Below, piece by piece: positions 28,901-41,013 of a stretch of DNA of 64,000 nucleotides (its first letter is position 1; every line of letters starts with the position of its first letter). This stretch comes from Sclerurus mexicanus (lineage: Eukaryota; Chordata; Aves; Passeriformes; Furnariidae). The stretch spans positions 871,875-935,874 of the forward strand of contig VWZF01001867.1 of NCBI GenBank assembly GCA_013396755.1, read 5' to 3'. Made by a program: the position numbers and the translations under genes. The notes beneath the pieces are model-generated. The model ran no database searches. It was not told the origin of the DNA and was given only the letters and a program-made list of their open reading frames with translations.

Positions 28901-30486
28901 CAAAGCAAATTGCAAACCGAGTACGTCCTTCCTTGTTTAGTGACCACAGTTAGCTTAGTTTCGTAGCCATTTGCTGTATGACTACAGATAAAATTAACAT
29001 TCCACTTGAGAATAAAAATGTCTGCATATCACTCATGGTTTTGAGAAGGCTTTCTCCATAGCTAAAAGAATCTTCTTGCTATGACAGGAAGGCATATTTC
29101 AGGGACTTACTGACTACTTTCGGAGGTGTACTGAAGAAATCCTGCTGGTAGGTGTATAATCCTCCCTGAAAGAACAGACCTTGCCAGAAAAGTCTGTGGC
29201 AGAGGTTTTTTACTATGTCAGCTTTTTCTGTCTCTTTCATTACTGTTCTCCCTATTTCCTCTTTTTGGGTTTGAATTCATGAAACATGAGTTTCCAGCTG
29301 AGGCAACCTCATCTCCGGTCTCATCTGCTTGATTTCCTGCCTACTGCGATGGATTTTTATTTTACGCTTTGAAGAAATAAATTGTCCTTGAGCATCAACC
29401 AACTCTCCTGGGACTTTTGCCAATTTGATACTGACAGGATCCTGACCATGTGTCCCCTGAACAAGTAAAAGTCTGCTTCTCTGAACCCCAAGATGTTTAT
29501 TCTAATACTTTTCTTCCTTGCTACTCTCAGGGTCTTCCAGCCAGGACTACTTCACCATCTCATGGGTAGTCATTGCAGCCAAAATTGTCACTGGTTGTTA
29601 TATCCTTGTCTTGTTACTTGTTTGTAAACATCCTGCTTTTATTACCCGGTCTCCATCTATGTTGAAAAACTGTCACCAGCATACACTAGAAATATTCAGT
29701 ATTACTTTTACCCAGCAAAATACTCATGTGGTTAGAGGCTCCCATGAGCACTAAAGCCCTAAAAAATTTGGTCCATTTTTATTCCTGATTTGGTGACCTG
29801 TAGCAGGTGCCCACCAAGGTGTTCTGTTTGTTGATCTCCCTGGTCAGATGATTTTTACTCATTGACTGTGAACAGTCATGCCACTTGTCCCACAGCATTC
29901 AGCATCTGAACCACTCTTTTGCAGAGTTTACTTGCCCCACTCATCTTCCCTAACTGAGCTTCCTGAAGAGCCTCTATCCATCCAGCACTACAGCTTTGTT
30001 CTGACTCATGCTGTAACTTTGAGTTTCCAGTTATGTCATCGCTTTACATCTGCATACAGATTCTTTTTTTTTCCTGTGCTGTGTGCATATCAGGTATATG
30101 AGATGGGCTCCTGATCATCCTGCTTTCTCCTTGTGTTTGTAGCCTTCACTATCGCATGCCATGAGCTCTTCCACCCATCACTTCTTGCACTGTTGTCTGT
30201 AGCCATTAATCTCCATCTCCCAATGAAGGCAGAAGCAGCTGTTGACTAGGGCAGAATTGGTCCAATTGATTTCTTATTGGTTGTATTTGAACTGTCAGGT
30301 AATTTTACATGGGAACCAGGACATTATTTTGAAGTATCAAACTGAAATCTGGGGGAAAACCCAAAACTATACTGTAATCTGAAGAAGGTCAAGAAATTGG
30401 GAAGACCTGATCTAAAGATGGCAAAATAATTGTATCACACCACTATTTTTTTTCCTGCAGTGACCGTAACAGAAGCAGAAACTTAC

Positions 30487-30539
30487 CTTCAGCACGAAAA
30501 TGTTGATATCTTGGCTATAAATATAAAACTCGACATTCT
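30487..30539 (-). other. Exon-like segment on the minus strand (weak candidate)
   Basis: Read on the minus strand, 53 bases end at CTGAAG followed by a perfect GTAAGT donor (plus-strand 30481-30486). They can start after a CAG (plus-strand 30540-30542). One frame is open for 17 codons and reads NVEFYIYSQDINIFVLK, ending in phase 0 at the donor; the other two frames have stops. An in-frame TGA lies a few codons upstream of the presumed acceptor, and the upstream pyrimidine tract is poor. The protein is not recognised, and chance is a serious alternative. Confidence 0.15.
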
Positions 30540-33157
30540 CTGCAGTTGTTGTTCACATACAAACTGTAATACAGTATTTCAGTGAATTACTATGCTTCCC
30601 TTGACTTAAATGAGGGAAGTTAGAGCAGTGGTTTTCAGTTTAATGTGCCGATGATCTGCATGTGTCGGTGTGAGGCCACATGGTGGAGTCAAAGCCATGT
30701 TCTGTCTCCAGGCTGGTCGCTGCAACGGCCACGAGAAGCTGCATCTGTCTTTGCAAAGCTGTCCTTGCAGTCTGGCAACTTTTTGCTATAAGTGCTTGCT
30801 ACGGAGACATCATGTGTTGATGATGATGATTTATTAAGAACGAAACTCACAAACACTGCCCTCTTACTCTTGGCTGGCTTGGATGGATCTGTATTAAAAG
30901 TGAAAAGATCCTGTCGAAGATCAAATTTACCCTTCTTTGTTTCCCAAAAAAGTAAAGTAAGAACTGTTTTGGTTTGAATTAAATTCCAAATTAACTTTAG
31001 AAATATTTTTTTTCTTTAAAAAGCCGAAGCTCTGGAAGTAAAAGCTAGTCTGCTAAAGGTTGTGATTCAATTCTCTGGCATGGTTGATGGACCCCCTGCG
31101 GGAGAGCCCTGAGCATTCTGGTGATGAGAGAGCCCCAGATAGTTCCGTTCTCTCTGCCTGAGTGGATCTAAACTATTCCCTCCTATAATGTAGTTAAGTG
31201 CTTTAAGCACTAGCCCGTATTCTCAGGATGAATGAATGGTTAAATGTTTCTTAAGTGGAATATAAATAATTCATTCTTGCTGCCACACATCTGTATCTTC
31301 AACTTTGTGATTTAAGCCTTTTCTGTTCATTTTTCAATCTCCTTCATTTCAGGGACACTAGAATGAAAGGAAGATATCTGCTTGTGTTCATTGTGCATTA
31401 TCAATGAATAATTAATTGTAAACAAAAACAGTGTGGCTAAATTTTACATTCAAATATTAATTTAACTCATCAAGACTCCCAGCAGGCCTTAGAGAGAAAC
31501 ATCATGAAAATTTACAGCTTTGATCCAAGGGGAAAGAAACTTTAGTTTGTTAAAAGTGCTGGAAGAGAATAGATGTGAATTTGAAGAATATGGGGGGCGG
31601 AGGAAGGTATAAAGAAGATGAAAAAGGAGTTCTGAACACATGTACATGCAAGACAGTTCTTTCGCACAGGTATTTGAAATTCAAGTTTAAATCTTTGCCC
31701 CATCAGCTTTCACAACTGCTTGTTTAAAGTATGTTTACAGAAGTGATGCTTTATTCATCGTCAGAAAAACCCCATAAATTCTCATAAAATAATGGAAAGC
31801 AACAAAATCTCTATAAATCTGTAGTGCCAGATAATCATCCCTATTGTTAATTCCAAACTGATCGATGATTTTGATTGTACTCTTAGAACTATTCTTCTAG
31901 CATTGAACACTTTCCTCTATGAGATTGTAAGAAGATTGAGTGTGCCCTGAAAAGATATTTTTTTCCCCCAATCTTTACTGCCTTAGATAAAAATATCAGT
32001 AATATACATCCAGCAATCCTATTATTTTTCAAAAAAAAAACCAAAACCATGGAGGCCCAGCTCTTCAAAAGACATTTTGAAAGAAACTTTCACGTACAAA
32101 AATTACATTACTTTTTTATCTACTGTAATTTATAATAAAGATTACTGTAGTTCCTGATGGATTTTTCCATCTTTAATACAATACTAGGGCTTTGACAAAG
32201 AGGTAGTGATTTGTTCCAAAACGACTCACTGTAGAAAGAATTTTTTATTTTTCTATTGTGAATTATTTCATTCTGGATCAAAATTATCTACCAGTAATAT
32301 CTCCTGGTCTCTGGATCACAGTCTGGAACCAAAGTGTCTGGTGAGTGTCTCATTTCTTTGTGAAATTATAAATACACCAAACTTTGGAAAGTTTTATTTG
32401 ACTTTGGATCCAGATTTAAATATTAGGATGTGAGTCATTGCTAATAGTTTTTGTGGTGTAATTACTTTTTGGAAGTTCTGGACTGAGTAAGTAAACAGGT
32501 TTCTTCCTGCAGAAGAAACTGCAGTTGTATCCATATATTGACATACATGCGTGTTTGTATTTAACTATGTCTATATAATGTATGCAACTACATATAATTA
32601 AAATTTCTCACACTTAGGATAGTCAGAATAAACTTTATCCATTTTTTCTTTTTAATAAAATATTAAGTATTTGGATTTACATAATTAGAAACAGTTCATC
32701 CTGTCTTTATTAAAATACCAACAAATAAGTATTTGTCTTTGCAAAAAATCTTATGATGAAAGTAACACTTTGTACCTTGCTATAGGCAATAAGCAATAAA
32801 CAGTGGTTATGTCACTGGTTTTTTCCTCTTTGATCCCTATCAAAAATTAGATGTCATTTCATGCTTCAACTGACTTCCCCCAAAGAGCTGAAAGTGTGAT
32901 TAAAGCAAACATACCTAGTGCAAAGTATTTTTTTTTAAATTAAACTGACAAAGTTCATACTGGAACTTGAAGAAATTACTATTGCTATATGCAAAACACA
33001 CGAAAGATTAAATATTTAAGCAGCCTACTTTCTTAAAGGTTTTAGCTGTAATATATGCTTTCAGAAGGAAGAGTATTAAGTAGGCTTAGTCTTAGACGTG
33101 GCAAAGTGTAATCCTGCTGGTTGCTTATATCTGATAGTGTATTCAGTTGGCTGAGAG

Positions 33158-33218
33158 ATGGTCCCTGAAAAAGCATTGCCTTTCACAGCCTTGCTCTGTC
33201 TTCTGCTCTTTGACTTTG
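33158..33218 (+). CDS. Candidate first coding exon with signal peptide
   Basis: An ATG at 33158 has G at -3 and G at +4, a good Kozak context, and an in-frame TGA lies two codons upstream (33152-33154). Twenty codons follow and end in phase 1 at G|GTAAGT, with the donor at 33219-33224. The peptide has a short N-terminal region with one lysine (MVPEK), a hydrophobic core (ALPFTALLCLLLF) and a D-F-G end. This is the layout of a secretory signal peptide. Phase-1 junctions after a signal exon are common in secreted and type I membrane proteins of vertebrates. Without splicing the frame runs to a TAA at 33297-33299 (46 codons). A phase-compatible acceptor exists at 41147-41148 but adds only about 24 residues before a stop. 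I found no convincing downstream exon and no CpG island here. The gene is not identified, and a chance coincidence is possible. Confidence 0.28.
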
Positions 33219-33224
33219 GTAAGT
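33219..33224 (+). promoter_or_regulatory. Candidate 5' splice donor GTAAGT
   Basis: The sequence TTTG|GTAAGT matches the vertebrate donor consensus through position +6. It would place the junction in phase 1 of the signal-peptide frame just upstream. Whether it is used is unknown. Confidence 0.3.
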
Positions 33225-34945
33225 CATGTGTTCCTTGGGTCACCAAAACACTCTTGCTAGATTTCCAGGATGCAAATTTATATTTCTTACGTTTGTAAAA
33301 GGAAAAGGTATCTTGATGTTAATCATTTCAATTGTTAATTGTGTAGGTACAACAAAGACATTGCTTTGACAACATTTTTGTCTCTATCTGGTTTTAATCT
33401 CTCAGTGCTGCTGGACTCAAACCCAGAATATTACTGCAAAGAGTTCAGTCTTTAAAAATAAATTGATGTGAATTAGAAAGGAAAATGAGACAACAGCAGA
33501 CAATGTAATGAAGATGCAATTATTTATATGTGTAAGTATGTGTGTTCAGACATATGCATGAATACCTGCAAATAATATATCACATTTCTGCATGTGAACT
33601 GTCCAAAAAGGAGTGTTTTCCTGCTTCAACACCCTTTGACAAAATAATACTATATTGTTAATATCATATTTTGAGAAACTCCTTTTGGGGGAAGAGTAGG
33701 AGCATATGTTATTGTTCAAAACATTGTACTTGCAGTTAGACCTTTATTTTGTGGACTATATTCTGTTAAACAGCAAGTCCAATGCAGAAAAGCATTTTAT
33801 AGGGCATGCAGATTTTTGTCATAACAGATGAGAGATGTTAATCCTATCCCTGCTGATGTTTCATCATGCTAAAGATTTGCAGGATAGCAAATTATTTTGG
33901 ATCAAGAACCAACTTGATCAGAAATGTTCTTTTGAGTAGAATTATTCTGGTCATTTAAAATCTTCACTTATGTAACATGATGATGTTGCTAACCAAGAGG
34001 TTTATCTACCATAGAACCATAAAAGCCACCTGGAAGCATATGTGTATGAGCTTGAGGACCACCTCTAAAGATGCTGTTCGATTGCAGCTAGGATCTTAGC
34101 TAGCCAATATGTCCAGATATTTCCCTATATCTTTGTGGGATATAGTGGATATATCTGAACTCTTTTGTATGGCAAGGAGAGGTACATTTCCAAGGATTCC
34201 CACTGAGGCAAAATTTTAAAACTAATTTGGAAGTCCCTCTTGCAACTTCCAAATATAATTATGCCAAAAGCTGGAAAAAGAGAGCATCAACATTCACAAG
34301 GAAGAGGAAACCCTCCAGCACAGAAATTAGTCCCTGCTGACAATGAAGATAGGAAAAGACAAATTATAGCCTGACAGGGAATGGCACAAATGAGATCAGG
34401 GTATGCTGATATCTGTTTTTTTGCTTGAATAATGAGTTTCCTTCCCAGCTGACTTTCTCTCCATCAGTTTGAGAAAGGAAAGGAACGTTTTGATATATGA
34501 TCTGGTTTTTCCACAGTCTTAAGGACTGTGGAAAACTAAAAGGCAAACCAGCAAAACAGAAGGGAACTGGAAACAATTAATGATACTATCAGTGCATTTA
34601 AATTAAGAAAATGTCTTGCAGGTTCCACATTTTGGTTGCCTTCTTTTTGAAGCAAATAGTTGACCAGCATTTGCCTACCACATGACATGTTCCTTAAGCT
34701 TAATAATTCATTATGATAAATGGCTCATCTGATCACTGATGTTGTTTCTTACTGAAGTACAGAAGCAGGATGCTGCCCTAGGTTAATAGACAACAACCAG
34801 TCCCATTGATTTAGTCTGTGAGTGCTGCTTAACAAATGCTTTAAGCCGGTGGCATTAACATGTGGTCCATAGTTCTCTGAGTGTTCAGCTACATAATTAA
34901 AATTTATAATAATAATAATTATCCTTCTCATGTTTCCATAATGGT
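33225..34945. other. Noncoding stretch with one hairpin
   Basis: Apart from the read-through of the 33158 frame to 33299, no coding signal was seen. The stretch contains the 12-bp hairpin at 34507-34535 (listed separately) and an (AAT)n-like run at about 34900-34920 just before the LTR. Confidence 0.55.
34507..34535. repeat. Perfect 12-bp hairpin
   Basis: TTTTCCACAGTC (34507-34518) and GACTGTGGAAAA (34524-34535) are exact reverse complements around the 5-base loop TTAAG. A 12-bp perfect stem is unlikely at any one place by chance. The stem is too short for a typical microRNA precursor. It could be a regulatory palindrome, a cruciform site or a remnant of a small palindromic element. Confidence 0.6.
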
Positions 34946-35116
34946 TGTGGTGGGCTGACCTTGGCTGGTCACCAGTTGCCATCACTCTCTCACTCCCCTT
35001 CCATCAACAGAATGGGGGAGAAAATACAAAAAAAGCTCAAGAGACAAAGACAGTGTGATCATTGAGGAAGTACCATCATGGGCAAAAGAGTCTCAACTTG
35101 AAGAAGATTAGTTTAA

Positions 35117-35122
35117 TTTATT
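35117..35122 (-). terminator. Candidate LTR polyadenylation signal AATAAA
   Basis: The minus strand reads AATAAA within the solo LTR, about 170 bases before its 3' end. The position suits the R region of an LTR and supports the minus orientation. No transcript evidence is available. Confidence 0.5.
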
Positions 35123-35371
35123 ACCATTTAAACAGAGTAGGATGATGAGAAATAAGAACAAATCTAAGCCCACCTTCTTTCCAGGCTCAATTTCACTCCC
35201 AACTCTTCTGCCTCCTTCCTCCAAGCAATGCAAGAGAATGGGAAAAGGAAGCTGCAGCCTCTACCACTCCTTCTTTCTCATACTCCTTCCTTGTTCTAAT
35301 TGTTGAGTCCCTCCCATAGAATATACAAGTTTCTCCAAAGTGGGTCCTTTTTGTGGGCTGCAGTTGGCTAA

Positions 35372-35630
35372 CTGCTCCAGCATGGGTCCTTTCCATGTGG
35401 TGCAGTCCCTTAGGAACAGACTGTTGCAGCATGGTTACCCTACAGGGCCACACACAGATCCTGTCAGCAAACCTGCTCCAGCACAGTCTGTCCATGGTGT
35501 TACAACTTTCTTTGGGGCACCTCCACCTGCTCCAGTGTAGCATCCTTCATGGGCTGCAGATGGGTCTCTGCTCCACTGTGGACCTCCGTGGACTGCAGGA
35601 GGATGTCCTGCCATGGTCTGCTCCATGGGC
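35372..35630 (-). repeat. Degenerate ~50-bp tandem units inside the solo LTR
   Basis: The core CTGCTCCA, or a close variant, recurs at 35372, 35421, 35473, 35527, 35568 and 35618 at spacings of 41 to 54 bases. It is often followed within 30 bases by GGGCTGCAG or a similar word. This is a decayed tandem array within the LTR. Confidence 0.65.
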
Positions 35631-35965
35631 TGCAGGGAAATCTCTTCTCCGGCACCTGAAGTACCTCCTCCCCTCCTTCAATGGTCTTGGTGTTTGCAGT
35701 TTTTTCTCTCAAGTATTCTCACTCCTCTCTCCTAGTTGCAGTTGTGCAGCATTTTTTACCCTTTCCAAAATACGTAATCACAGAGATGCTACCAGCTGAT
35801 GAGCTCGGTTTTGACCATCGCTGGGTCCAGCTTAGGGAGAACTGGAGCAGTCTCTGTCTGACACAGGAGCAGCTCCTGGTGTTTTCTCACAGAGAGTACT
35901 TCGGCAGACCCCTGCTACCAAAACCTTAACAGGTAAACCCAAGACAATAGTACACATAATATGTT

Positions 35966-36143
35966 AGACAAAAAAGCCAAAAACCCCACCCTGCAAAAAC
36001 CCCCAACAAACCCACAATGAAAAAACTCAAAAAAACAAAAAACAAAAACACAACCACCACAAACAAAAAAAACCAAACCACAAAGCCACCAAACAAGCAA
36101 ACACACAATGCCCCCTCCCCCCTAAAAAAAACCCCTACCAAAC
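35966..36143 (+). repeat. A+C-only-like tract next to the solo LTR
   Basis: About 178 bases consist almost entirely of A and C on the plus strand (AAAAACCCC, ACAAAAACACAACC and similar words), with only scattered G and T. The tract starts about 20 bases beyond the LTR edge. Open frames on the minus strand here give only phenylalanine, valine, glycine and leucine and are compositional artefacts. Similar but shorter tracts occur elsewhere in the window. Confidence 0.85.
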
Positions 36144-37870
36144 CTGAGAGGATACAGACTCAAGAACTGATTAAAAGGTCTCACTTCCCTAAGTATAACA
36201 GTTTTTTTTGTCTCCTGAATTCCTGTTGTTGTAGACATAGGTTTCTTGATAGCTAAAATAATATTTTATTTGACATTTGGATAGCACAGTTTGCACCAGG
36301 AAATGGCAGCAGTCCTGTGCAAATTCTTCATGTGGGTCACAGGTACTGTAGGCACACGAGTTCTGTAATTGGTAATGACAGAAACACCTACAAGTAGCTG
36401 CTTCACAGCTCCTTTCAGTCATTCTTTTCCTTCAGAAAACACTTAATTTTGGCTGAGATTGTGTGAAAATGTAACGAGATGTTACTGGTTACATTGGTTG
36501 TTACTGAACTGCTATTCGAAAGGCTTCTACCAATCCTTCATTAGAATGCTGCTTTTGGAAAACGAATGTTTTTAGTGTTTGCCAAGAGGAATGTTGTATT
36601 TAAAAGTGTAAGGGCTGTACTTGAGCCTTTACTTTCCACTGTCAAGAAGAAATAAGGCAGAGCAATGAAGAAGAATAACATGGCTAGTCTTATCTCCAGT
36701 TTGGGCAATGTAGTAATTTATGATGTAATGGGTAACAACTGGTCTTGCTTCCTCCATTTACACAGACTATTTTGGAGCAAGCAGCTGGATGGTGCATAGA
36801 TGTTGGCCAACGACAAGCCTCTATCATTCTCGCTTTAATCCTACACAGCTCTCCAGATTCGTCTTTCTGCATATCAGTCTTCCTGTGCCAGCACAATTAT
36901 AGTTTTCCTTTTCCATCACCACGTACAAAGGTCAAAGCTTACAACAAACAGCTAAGGACTGCTGAAGCTGTGCTGAAGTTGCTTCTAGACACTAAAAGGC
37001 AAAAGTTTGCTCTTCTTTAGTAGATTATTTAGCTCAATGTCAGTGGGACTTGGGCAAGTGCTCAAGTGTTTTTCTGAGCCAAGGCTTGCATTCATAATTA
37101 AATTTGAAGAAATTTGTAGTTGCAAATTGTTATTATAGCTCGGAGAACTCCTTGATATTTAAACACAAACTTTCAGAAAAAAAACATAACAAAGCATGCA
37201 TTAAATGTAATTAATCTAATAAAGCCTTTATATTTATAAATAGATGAAAGACATTTTAGGTTGCCTAATAACACTTCTGCATAGCAGAGTGAATTTGCCT
37301 GATGTAACACATGTAGGTAAATTGAATGATGTTAATGAAAACAGTCATCAAAAAGGAGGTCTCTTTTAAACTGTTAAATATAGTTTTATTGTCTGTCTAT
37401 AGCAGCTCAGTTGATGTTTGTCAGCACTTTTAATTTATGTTTAGAAGCATGAGCTTCACTGAATAGAACTGTGTGACCCTGTGGTTTTCAGAAATCAGTG
37501 GGAACTAATGAGGAATCACCTCTTTCTCTGGGCCAGACAGCAGCAGCTGCAGTCAGCGTGAGCACTGTAGCTGGATCCTTCTAGTTATTTTTTAAAAGGT
37601 GACTAGCAGGGCATCATCTGAGATGACTTCAGACTCTGGAAGAAACTCTTCATAGCTTGTGCCAAAGCACGCTGAATTTGGTGACCTTCTGGGCACGCTG
37701 CAAAGGATACCTGTTTGACAGGGCTTTCAGAGGATGTTAGGGGTGATGGCATCAGACAGATCTTTCCAGATGTGGTTGTCTGGATTCCTGGTGCATTGGT
37801 CCCTTAATTCTGCTGATATTCTATTTCACTGTTAATTGTGTTAGAGTACCTCCGATCTGAGATAGGCATA

Positions 37871-37913
37871 TTTTTTGTTTGTTTTTTTCATTTGTTTGGG
37901 GGTTTTTGTTTAG
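37871..37913 (+). repeat. G+T-rich tract
   Basis: T runs alternate with GTTT and GGGGG words and there is almost no A or C. This is the mirror composition of the A+C tract at 35966-36143. Confidence 0.75.
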
Positions 37914-40900
37914 TTCAGGTTAAATTGTTATTTTAAAGTCAATGGGATTACCTTGAGTGTTTTGTTGAATCTCAGTGAAGATAAATCCTGTATCATCTAT
38001 TACTTGAATGCTATTTTGGTACTAAATAGAAGAAATTACAGGATTAATTCAGTTTTCTTTCTGACACATCCCAGAAACACTGGTTGTTTTGCAAACTTTA
38101 AACTTTGAACAAAAGAACACAAGGAACTTTGTTTATTAAACTGCTGAGGAAATAGAAGAACTGAAAATCTGAAGCTAAGACATTCAAGACACTATTTGCA
38201 ATTCATATGAAAGAAAACTTGGTACAACATTAAAATGAGAAAAATTAAGAATGGGAAATCAATATTTTAGGCTAGTTTAAAAAACAGAGAACTTGCTTCT
38301 CATATGTACAGCTAATACCTATTAATATAAAACCACTTCATTAATAATTTTTTCTGGCTTTAATTAATGTCCTGCATTTTTTCCTTGTATAGTTTTATCA
38401 TTTCTCATAGGCTGTCCTTGGTCCAGATCTCACACTACTTTGAATTTAAATAGAACACAGCACATTCCCACATTCTTGGTCTATGATTTTTTTTTTAAAC
38501 TCATTACATTAATTTGCAAGAGTAAACCTGAAACCCCACAAATTTTCTAGAAGGCTGGTTGCCCTCCACTGGGGTGGCAATGTCCTGAGCAAAACTTAGA
38601 GCAGCAGAGTTCAGAGCTCTGCAGATGTGAGCACCAGCCCTGACCCACATCCTGCACACCTGGAGCCTGCGGAATCCATGCTAACACAAGGTTTGCAAAT
38701 CCCAGTTTGTAATACATTTTACAAGATCACGTTCCTACAGAAAACCCAGGGGAGAAACATCTCCTTATTTGCTTGTTCACTCTTCTGTTTTCCAAGTATC
38801 TGAGCAAGCCAACAGGGATAATTCTGTGAGAATGTGAATCCTCGGATGTTGTGAAGTGCAAAGATACTACTACTGCCTGAAGAAATCTGTAAACCAGATA
38901 TGTAGGGCTGGAAATATTGTTACATTCTTCCTCTCTTTTTATTCTCTGGTCATTCATTATCATCCATTGTCAGAGACAGGATTTACTGTGATGAACCTTT
39001 GATCTGCCTAAGAATGGCCATTTTTGTTCAATTGTATTTTGTAAGCAAATCTGGGTATTGCTCTAATACCAGTGTACACAGCTGCGTCTGAGCAGATTTT
39101 GGTCTGGTAACTTCACTTTGTCATTCACTATATTGTAGTAAACTTAATCTTTTATCATAATTTGTGTATGTTGCTTGAATACATAGTCGGACTCCTCATA
39201 TCACTGGGTATATCTTTTTCTTCTGCTGTATAAGGCTGTGGCTCTTTGAGGTAAGAATAGTATTTCTAATACTTTCTCTTGTACTGTAATGTGCCAAGGT
39301 CATCTTTATTATACACACTGCGTAATGCTTCTAAAATTCTCTGTGTACGTTTGTGCACACAGGCTGTTTGTAAAAAGATTGCTTTGCATAAGTCTGTAAA
39401 ACAATAGCATGCAAGTCTTTTACTTGTGAAATTGCCTTTCTCATTGCTAGTGTTCCTTTTGACAGAGAAATGATTATTTTAGATTTCTTAATAATTGTGC
39501 TGCACTGTTTACTTCAACCTGAACCATTTCACCAAATAGTCAACTTGTAGCAGTCTTCAAAGGCGATTTATGAAATAATAGTTTGAATGTTCTTTGCATT
39601 TTGCAGTTTATCCCTTAATTCAGAGTATTTAATTTTTATTAATTTGAAATATTTTTATTTAATGTCTGTGCTCTAATCTATTTATCTGCCCACTTAGTAC
39701 ATAATAGGCACTTGTTCATTGTCAAGGAAGTAACTACAAAGACCAGGATTTCTAAATACATAGCAGACCTCAAAAACACACCTGTGACTACAGCTGACTC
39801 CTGGGATCCAGTGCCTAGAAGCCACTAACTCTTAGCAACACCTTGTCTCAGTACATAGGATTCATAACTTTGCAAGGGATTAATGAAGACCTCTAGAGAT
39901 CAAATGCCAAAAAGGGCATAAGATGTGAACTGATTTATACCTGTGAAAATGTGAACCAAATTTTGCCCTCACACTGTCCTACATTATAAGCTGTAAGGCA
40001 ATCACCTTTCTTTTAGATATCATTGATTTCAGATTCAAAGTCCATGAAAGTGAATACTGCAGCATAAGGCATAGCTTTGGATTTAAAACAACTGACATCT
40101 GATTTTTTTCCTAATGCTTCAGAATTAAATATACATATATATATATATAAGAAAAAAAAGAATGGAAAAGAGGTTAGAATTGGTTTAATTGGTGATTCAC
40201 TGCACTCTCATATTGGTAATAAGGCAATCTTCTAATTTCCTCTTGTGTTTAGATTTCTTTTCTTGGTCTTGCCATTTGTAAAGATGCAACCTGCTTTGAG
40301 ATAGAAAGAGAATATGTGGCCAGGTCTTACAGCTTGCTTCACAGTGTGCTGAGTCACAATGCTGTCTTTTATAACAGTGTTGCCTTTGAGACGTTAATTT
40401 TTTCATCTGCAGCAGTTTTCATGAATAAATTACTTTAAAAAAAAAAAGTGAATTTGTGAAAAGGTCTTTTTGTGCCCTGTAATTATCTCATAGAATTTAA
40501 TCTGGGAAGGTACTGACTAAAATGCTTAAAGCAATGAAGTAGACAATGTTTAACTTGTGCTCATTTTTAAAACAATCTGTTTTCTGATACTTACAATAAT
40601 GATGAGGTGTCTATTTAATATATTGTATATTGTCCATGTTTGAATATCCTTTCTCTGACAGGACTATTATTCCGTCTAAAAGTGGCTGAATGATGTTTTT
40701 TTCACTTTTAAAAAATTGAATTGCTATTTTCTAGCTCCTATAACAAGGGAAAAGGCCCTAGAATTTATCACCTTTTAAACAGTAGATCCCTATCTGAATT
40801 GAAATTAAAAATAAACAAACCACTCCACTGAATTTCTGTCATGTAAATTTTAATTTGGCACTTTAAAGGCTGGATACATAAATTGCATATTATGAAAACT

Positions 40901-40979
40901 ACCTATTTACAAGATACCTATTTGTATTACAATAAGTGCTTAGCAAATTGAAGGTTGTAACAGCAGTTTTATCATAAAT

Positions 40980-41013
40980 GTTTTGGTTTGTTTGTTTTTA
41001 GTTTTTTTTTTAG
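40980..41013 (+). repeat. G+T-rich tract
   Basis: The run TTTTGGTTTGTTTGTTTTTA followed by about ten T residues is of the same compositional class as the tracts at 37871 and 44672. Confidence 0.75.

Larger units (their letters stand above)
21176..33157. other. Noncoding stretch, no gene recognised
   Basis: No transposable element or known exon was recognised. An A+C-rich tract lies at 21586-21612 and a 2-base-spaced palindrome at 22962-22979. A GTG-initiated frame at 27539-27784 has a charged composition with EELEQVV and LLRRAVRENK but matches nothing I know. A minus-strand exon-like segment at 30487-30539 is listed separately. The remainder shows only chance-length frames. Confidence 0.55.
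34946..35946 (-). mobile_element. Solo LTR of an avian ERVL-like retrovirus, minus strand
   Basis: The 1001-base element starts TGTGGTGGGC and ends CCAAGACA on the plus strand, giving TG...CA termini. It resembles a very widespread bird LTR family that I recognise from memory. Orientation is taken as minus because the family's 5' end (TGTCTTGGGTTT... on the minus strand) is at the right and an AATAAA polyadenylation signal on the minus strand lies at 35117-35122. Flanks ATGGT (34941-34945) and ATAGT (35947-35951) are a possible 5-base target duplication with one mismatch. No internal viral genes are present, so this is a solo LTR left by recombination between the two ends. Open frames within it are LTR sequence and not genes. 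Confidence 0.85.

Noticed and set aside
35193..35799. Several overlapping open frames on both strands of up to 148 codons
   Set aside because: All lie inside the solo LTR at 34946-35946 and follow its GC-richer tandem units.
35915..36256. Frames rich in Phe/Val/Gly (minus) or Lys/Thr/Asn (plus)
   Set aside because: They are produced by the A+C-only tract and have no protein-like composition.
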